Assembly: GCA_002325645.1 (NCBI GenBank)
Contig: DCSN01000101.1
Location: 16,566 to 25,913, forward strand
DNA: 9,348 nucleotides
Direction of reading: 5' to 3'
Source of the DNA: Pseudanabaena sp. UBA1465
GTDB taxonomy: Bacteria > Cyanobacteriota > Cyanobacteriia > Pseudanabaenales > Pseudanabaenaceae
Of the stretch, positions 6,043 to 9,348 are shown in pieces. Each line of letters opens with the position of its first letter. Within the stretch, counting starts at the first letter, position 1. The position numbers and the translations under genes are program-made. The notes beneath the pieces were generated by a model. That model did no database searches and had not been told where the DNA came from. It saw nothing but the letters and a program-made list of their open reading frames with translations.

Positions 6043-7431
6043 CTAGCCAAACTGCAAGGCTTGACCACGCACATCAGGATTAACTTTGCCATTAGCATAC
6101 ACCACTTGACCACCGACAATCGTGATCACAGCCCAGCCCGTAAGCTCCCAACCTGCAAAGGAACTCCACCCACATTTGGTCAATAAATCTTCATTTCGCA
6201 CAGGTTTATAGTTATGGAGGTCAACTAGTACCAAGTCCGCATCCCAACCAACCCTAATCTCGCCTTTATTGGCAATCTTGTAGGCTTTAGCGACATTGCG
6301 GCTCATCCATTGGCTCACCTGATGCACAGTGCAACGTCCTTTCATCGCTTCCGTCAACATTAATGCTAATGAAGTTTCTACCCCTGGCATTCCCGATGGC
6401 ACATTAGCTGGTTCTAGCAGTACTGTATCTTTAGAAGATTTTTCAGGCTGGTTGGCTTGAATATCTTCACTGGCGGCTAGTCCTTTCTCTGCTAAGGTGT
6501 GCGGTGCATGATCAGTCGCAATAAAGTCGATTACGCCATCTAACAGAGCCTGCCAGAGAATTTCTTGATCGCGAGGCGATCGCAAGGGCGGATTCATTTG
6601 CGCTAGGGAGCCGATTTTCTCATAGGCTCCTATATTCATCAATAAATGCTGTGGTGTCACTTCGGCTGTCACCCATTCTGGTTTATCTTGGCGCAAAAAT
6701 TCCGCTTCTTCACCTGTGGACATATGCAAGATATGTAATCGTCTTTGATGTTTCTTAGAAAGCTTCACCGCTAGTTGGGTGGCATTGAGCGCCGCTTGAT
6801 TGTCTTGGATGAGTGAATGTTTGGCGGGAGCTTTACTATCCGCAAATTCGATCCGCCGTTGAGCAATTCGCGCCTGATCCTCAGCATGAACAGCGATTAG
6901 GCGATCGCCCTGCGAAAAAATCCGATCTAAAACTTCCTCTTGATCAATCAGCAAAGCCCCATGCATCGATCCCATAAAAATTTTGATGCCACAGGTGGGA
7001 TTGGCGGTGAGCAAATCGGGTAAAACCTCAGCCGTTGCCCCAATAAAAAAGCCGTAATTTACTACGCACTTACTAGCCGCCCGACTGAGCTTGTCATCTA
7101 ACGCCGCTTGGGTAATCGTGAGTGGTCTTGTATTCGGCATTTCTAAAAAGCTAGTCACCCCACCCTTAGCGCAAGCATGACTCGCCGATCGCAAATCCTC
7201 TTTATGCTCTAACCCTGGTTCCCGAAAATGCACCTGTGGATCAATTACTCCCGCTAGCAAAGTCAAACCCTGTGCTTCGATGATTTCTAAAGGCTGATCA
7301 TCACCACTTAGCTCAGTGCGATCGAGGGAAGGGGCGATCGCCGCAATCTTGCCATGCTGAATATAGACATCGCCTATTAACGTTTGGCGATCGGGCAGAA
7401 TAATCGTGCTTTGTCTAATTAATATGCTCAT
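6043..7431 (-). CDS. pyrC: Dihydroorotase (class I type)
   Basis: From the ATG at 7431 the protein has 462 aa, a normal length for class I dihydroorotases, which close carbamoyl-aspartate to dihydroorotate in pyrimidine synthesis. Visible amidohydrolase motifs are GVIDPQVHFREPG (61-73), FLEMPNT (95-101), GIKIFMGS (148-155, K150), VHAED with H182, LHILHMSTG with H236, AQMNPPLR (N280), and IATDHAPH with D307. The first His of the usual HxH metal pair is replaced by Gln (Q66; H68 retained). I believe Gln is seen at this position in other annotated dihydroorotases, but it could lower metal binding or mark a related hydrolase. A longer reading from 7491 would add 20 residues encoded partly by the adjacent repeat element, whereas the start at 7431 has AAAGAG about 9 bases upstream. 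A canonical terminator follows the gene. Probably cytoplasmic. Confidence 0.9.
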   Translation of the reverse strand: MSILIRQSTIILPDRQTLIGDVYIQHGKIAAIAPSLDRTELSGDDQPLEIIEAQGLTLLAGVIDPQVHFREPGLEHKEDLRSASHACAKGGVTSFLEMPNTRPLTITQAALDDKLSRAASKCVVNYGFFIGATAEVLPDLLTANPTCGIKIFMGSMHGALLIDQEEVLDRIFSQGDRLIAVHAEDQARIAQRRIEFADSKAPAKHSLIQDNQAALNATQLAVKLSKKHQRRLHILHMSTGEEAEFLRQDKPEWVTAEVTPQHLLMNIGAYEKIGSLAQMNPPLRSPRDQEILWQALLDGVIDFIATDHAPHTLAEKGLAASEDIQANQPEKSSKDTVLLEPANVPSGMPGVETSLALMLTEAMKGRCTVHQVSQWMSRNVAKAYKIANKGEIRVGWDADLVLVDLHNYKPVRNEDLLTKCGWSSFAGWELTGWAVITIVGGQVVYANGKVNPDVRGQALQFG

Positions 7432-7459
7432 AAAAAATCTCTTTAAAATATCTTTAAAT

Positions 7460-7548
7460 GTAGGATGCGTTAGTGCAACGTAACGCATCAATTAGTCGCC
7501 AGCAATTAGTCAACAATGATGGGTTACGCGATCGCTAACCCATCCTAC
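7460..7548. mobile_element. REPIN-like element: two GTAG-headed palindromes, inverted
   Basis: The outer ends are imperfect inverted repeats of 14 bp, GTAGGATGCGTTAG (7460-7473) and CTAACCCATCCTAC (7535-7548), with one mismatch. Each end is a GTAG head followed by its own hairpin: 9-bp arms 7464-7472/7481-7489, and 9-bp arms 7518-7526/7536-7544 with a HIP1 octamer in the loop. The 28-bp spacer contains CAATTAGTC twice (7489-7497, 7503-7511). Two inverted REP sequences with a tetranucleotide head are the layout of REPINs mobilised by RAYT-type Y1 transposases; none is encoded in this window. TTTAA occurs near both borders (7453-7457, 7550-7554) but not symmetrically. It ends 29 bp upstream of the pyrC start codon. 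Confidence 0.65.
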
Positions 7549-7595
7549 GTTTAATTCCCACAACTTTAGGCTGTGTTGCAAAGAACCAGATTTTC

Positions 7596-7620
7596 GGTAG
7601 CGCGGCGCAGCCGCACTACC
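7596..7620. repeat. Second GTAGCGCGGC-type palindrome
   Basis: Arms 7596-7606 and 7610-7620 give an 11-bp stem around a 3-nt GCA loop, with one C/A mismatch on the plus strand that becomes a G-U pair in leftward RNA. It starts 11 bp after the stop of the leftward nucleotidyltransferase gene, where it could serve as its transcript end, although no T-tract follows. The core matches the palindrome at 3578-3599, so both belong to one dispersed family. Confidence 0.7.
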
Positions 7621-7631
7621 AAACAAAGTAG

Positions 7632-8729
7632 TTAAAAATTAAGATACTCCTTAATAATCTCAATTTGCTTTGCTTCGATCAGCTTTTGGTCGGGATATTT
7701 AGGGAGTTTGGTATTTTTCATCGCTGATTCCATCTCCTGCTCTAGCTTACTGACCTCAGCGATAAGGGTGTCATAGGGTACTTCGCCGTTACGGATTTGA
7801 CGGATAAATTGAGCATCACCTGTGATTTCTCGGTTAGGAATCACGCCATCTCCATTCAAAATCTCAATCCCAGATTTGAGGAGGCGATAGCAATGCCCAG
7901 AATGCTTACTGTCATATCCCACCTTCTCCTCAATTTCGGCACGTTTGGAATTACGATTTTTGCGCCATGACTGGAAAGCTTCATACTCTTGCAGTGCTTG
8001 CCGATAGGTTTGAGTATTGTGTAGCAAGGTAATAAATTCATTGGTTGACCTTGTGTAGTACTGTACTGCGGGAAGTAGTTCTTCCGCTAATGGATATTGC
8101 TTGAGTAAACCCTTATAATCAACATGAGTTAATAATTCGGTAGCCACTTCGCTATATTGGCTAGCATCCTTAATTAAAATATAGAGAAATTCAAGAAAAG
8201 CATTTAACTGTTCTTTGCGTAAGGGATTTTCCTCTAGTCCGTAGTCTTTGGGGTTTGGTGGCAACGAGAAAAAATCTGGGTCTTCCTTGTACCGCAATAA
8301 CCATTTTCTGTGGGTCTGCACCTTTCTAATTTGGGCGTGAGCATAGCCAGAATAGCTATAGAAAACTTTTTGACTTAAAAAAGCATCACGGATTTCAATT
8401 AAAGATTCACCGAATTTGGTTAGTAACAGATATTCACTTCTATCTATCCATAACAATTCAAGAATATTCGGATTGTTGAGTGTCGCCAAATGACAAAACT
8501 TTTTGATGTTATAGATATTACTATCGGTATCGGTCAAGTCCGCATACAGACAATTTGGGTCAGAGAAACTATCTAATTGCTCAAAGTTCTGTGTGCCAAT
8601 AAAATAAGGCAACGTGGGAATGCAGATTCCTTTGTAGTCATAGTCGCTATTCTCATTGTGAACCCTATATAGCCTAGAGCCTGTCAAAGCTAGTAAAATT
8701 GTTCTTGTTTCAACTTCTAGTCTTTTCAT
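7632..8729 (-). CDS. Pol beta-superfamily nucleotidyltransferase, RlaP/YcgL-like
   Basis: The 365-aa protein carries a nucleotidyltransferase core at its N-terminus: ALTGSRLYRVHNENSDYDYKG, with G17-S18, D29 and D31 as the expected metal-binding pattern. A third acidic strand lies near D67/D69, before NIKKFCHLATLNNPNILELLW (74-94). This arrangement, including NPNILELLW, resembles the Pfam family once called predicted nucleotidyltransferase (YcgL, COG3541) and later RNA repair pathway polymerase beta family (RlaP). The rest is mainly helical and charged, without signal peptide or membrane segment. It probably transfers a nucleotide to RNA or protein, but the target is unknown. The start is well supported: AAAGGA lies about 7 bases upstream of the ATG. 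It follows the small ribbon-helix-helix gene with only 3 nt between stop and start, so the two are surely co-expressed. The gene has no HIP1 octamers, unlike its left-hand neighbours, which hints at acquisition. Confidence 0.85.
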   Translation of the reverse strand: MKRLEVETRTILLALTGSRLYRVHNENSDYDYKGICIPTLPYFIGTQNFEQLDSFSDPNCLYADLTDTDSNIYNIKKFCHLATLNNPNILELLWIDRSEYLLLTKFGESLIEIRDAFLSQKVFYSYSGYAHAQIRKVQTHRKWLLRYKEDPDFFSLPPNPKDYGLEENPLRKEQLNAFLEFLYILIKDASQYSEVATELLTHVDYKGLLKQYPLAEELLPAVQYYTRSTNEFITLLHNTQTYRQALQEYEAFQSWRKNRNSKRAEIEEKVGYDSKHSGHCYRLLKSGIEILNGDGVIPNREITGDAQFIRQIRNGEVPYDTLIAEVSKLEQEMESAMKNTKLPKYPDQKLIEAKQIEIIKEYLNF

Positions 8730-8732
8730 AAT

Positions 8733-8945
8733 TTATCCTTTGACACCAATATAGGAACGGTCTCTTTGATTAGCTCTTTGCAAAGGCTTATCTTTAGCCT
8801 TACTTTCAATTACTTCCCAATCAGCATTTTCTAGCACAGCATCCAAAACATCCGATAGATTACAACGCTGCTCATAGGCAATGCGTCTTAGAATGTCATG
8901 ATGTTCTGGCAAAACATATACAGGCTTTCTCTGTGTTTGCGCCAT
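8733..8945 (-). CDS. Small ribbon-helix-helix-like DNA-binding protein
   Basis: This 70-aa protein has a short basic N-terminus, a likely beta strand KPVYVLP (7-13), a first helix HHDILRRIAYEQR (15-27), a turn CNLS, and a second helix DVLDAVLENAD (32-42). That is the pattern of Arc/MetJ-type ribbon-helix-helix proteins, used by many antitoxins and plasmid regulators. The charged tail (43-70, ESKAKDKPLQRANQRD) could bind a partner. Proteins of this fold dimerise and often repress their own promoter; an 11-bp direct repeat lies upstream (8947-8988). It directly precedes the nucleotidyltransferase gene, so it may control or neutralise it (inference). There is no convincing Shine-Dalgarno sequence; the ATG at 8945 fits the fold. 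Fold call is moderately sure, function unproven. Confidence 0.75.
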   Translation of the reverse strand: MAQTQRKPVYVLPEHHDILRRIAYEQRCNLSDVLDAVLENADWEVIESKAKDKPLQRANQRDRSYIGVKG

Positions 8946-8946
8946 T

Positions 8947-8992
8947 TTTAACTTAGCAATAAATGGATTGTTTTTATTTTAACATAGCTAAG
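8947..8992. promoter_or_regulatory. Candidate operator of the two-gene unit
   Basis: TTTAACTTAGC (8947-8957) and TTTAACATAGC (8978-8988) are direct repeats matching at 10 of 11 positions and 31 bp apart, about three helical turns. In addition CTTAGC (8952-8957) and GCTAAG (8987-8992) form an inverted pair. They lie just before the ribbon-helix-helix gene, where an autoregulator would bind. A weak leftward promoter overlaps: TTGTCA (9002-9007, minus strand) and TATGTT (8981-8986) with a short 15-bp spacer. Confidence 0.35.
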
Positions 8993-9000
8993 TGCATAGT

Positions 9001-9029
9001 TTGACAATTGGCTAATTAGCTGCTTTAAT
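9001..9029 (+). promoter_or_regulatory. Near-consensus rightward promoter with no gene downstream
   Basis: The plus strand reads TTGACA (9001-9006), a 17-bp spacer, then TTTAAT (9024-9029), five of six matches to TATAAT. Initiation would fall near 9036 and run antisense into the transposase gene. No rightward coding region of convincing length follows in the window. It could drive an antisense RNA, be part of the IS border region, or be a chance match in AT-rich DNA. Confidence 0.35.
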
Positions 9030-9049
9030 TAATTGATAAATTCTAAGAG

Positions 9050-9348
9050 TAAAGATCTCTCATCAAGGTGTCTGGAATCCAATGAGCAAATCAGTTATAG
9101 CTGGCACTGGTCAGTTAAATCGTGAGGGAATGAAACCCGCGCAGTGATAGCAACTCCAGCATAGAAATCGGTCGGTAATATAGTCCGATCGCCATAGATG
9201 GAGTCTTGTTCTTTCCTAAGCCCACATGAGGTCTTACCCAGTTGTGAACTAAGCGTTGCACCGTGACTGCTCGTTGCAATCCTTCGGTATTCTTAGCATA
9301 CAGGTTTTGTCCACGGCGATAAGCGGCTACATCTCCTTGCTTACTTCG
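9050..9348 (-). mobile_element. 3' part of an insertion sequence, border not resolved
   Basis: The transposase fragment implies an IS whose 3' end lies somewhere left of 9115. No terminal inverted repeat can be recognised because the partner end is beyond the window, so the left limit given here is a guess. A duplicated target site cannot be tested from this side alone. Confidence 0.4.
9115..9348 (-). CDS. Transposase, C-terminal part (cut by window edge)
   Basis: An open frame enters at the right edge and stops at TAA (9115-9117), giving 77 residues. It begins RSKQGDVAAYRRGQNLYAK and contains LQRAVTVQRLVHNWVRPH, GLGKNKTPSMAIG and ELLSLRGFH. The HNWVRPH-x-GLG-x-x-TP-x-MA-x-G pattern is typical of the C-terminal region of DDE-type transposases in bacterial insertion sequences. 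The family cannot be fixed from this fragment, and the start codon, catalytic residues and other IS end lie outside the window. The DNA between its stop and the ribbon-helix-helix gene (8946-9114) shows no further gene. Confidence 0.75.
   Translation of the reverse strand, partial: RSKQGDVAAYRRGQNLYAKNTEGLQRAVTVQRLVHNWVRPHVGLGKNKTPSMAIGLYYRPISMLELLSLRGFHSLTI

Noticed and set aside
7432..7491. Twenty-residue N-terminal extension of pyrC from the ATG at 7491
   Set aside because: It would be partly encoded by the repeat element, and the ATG at 7431 has a better ribosome binding site and the usual family start.
7856..8041. Leftward 61-codon open frame inside the nucleotidyltransferase gene
   Set aside because: It is entirely contained in another frame of a well-supported gene and has no recognisable feature.
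9082..9147. Rightward 21-codon open frame downstream of the promoter-like sequence
   Set aside because: It is too short, has no convincing ribosome binding site and overlaps the transposase 3' end antisense.

Overview
The window looks like chromosomal DNA of a moderately AT-rich cyanobacterium, plausibly a Pseudanabaena-like filamentous form. The main reason is the HIP1 octamer GCGATCGC, which I count about 19 times by eye between positions 247 and 7535, far above chance. Cyanobacterial-style soluble receiver-kinase hybrids and Asn/Ser/Thr-rich lipoproteins fit this. The genus is inference.

Left part (1-3600): a leftward family 2 glycosyltransferase of the TIGR04283 type (52-804) lies opposite a rightward pair of soluble receiver-histidine kinase hybrids (1072-2319 and about 2453-3565). 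The 267-bp divergent spacer holds a good leftward promoter overlapped by a long dyad, a 32-bp palindrome centred on HIP1, and five 11-12 bp A-tract repeats ending just before the first kinase. A long hairpin separates the two kinase genes. The second kinase has lost conserved H-box residues. The pair meets a leftward gene at a perfect palindrome (3573-3603).

Middle part (3600-7630): all genes run leftward. They are the dihydroorotase pyrC, two adjacent paralogous lipoproteins of unknown function, and a PhzF-family isomerase. pyrC ends at a canonical intrinsic terminator (5977-6007). A two-palindrome, REPIN-like element (7460-7548) sits directly upstream of pyrC, and another GTAG-type palindrome lies at 7596-7620.

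Right part (7630-9348): a tight leftward two-gene unit encodes a 70-aa ribbon-helix-helix-like protein (8733-8945) followed 3 nt later by a 365-aa DNA polymerase beta-like nucleotidyltransferase resembling the RlaP/YcgL family (7632-8729). Its upstream region carries an 11-bp direct repeat that could be an operator. The window ends inside the 3' part of a leftward transposase gene (9115-9348). This last 1.8 kb has no HIP1 site, which, with the adjacent IS, suggests an acquired accessory module. The DNA-binding protein plus nucleotidyltransferase pair is the best candidate here for an undescribed system, possibly a regulated RNA-modifying or toxin-antitoxin-like unit; that function is not demonstrated by the sequence.
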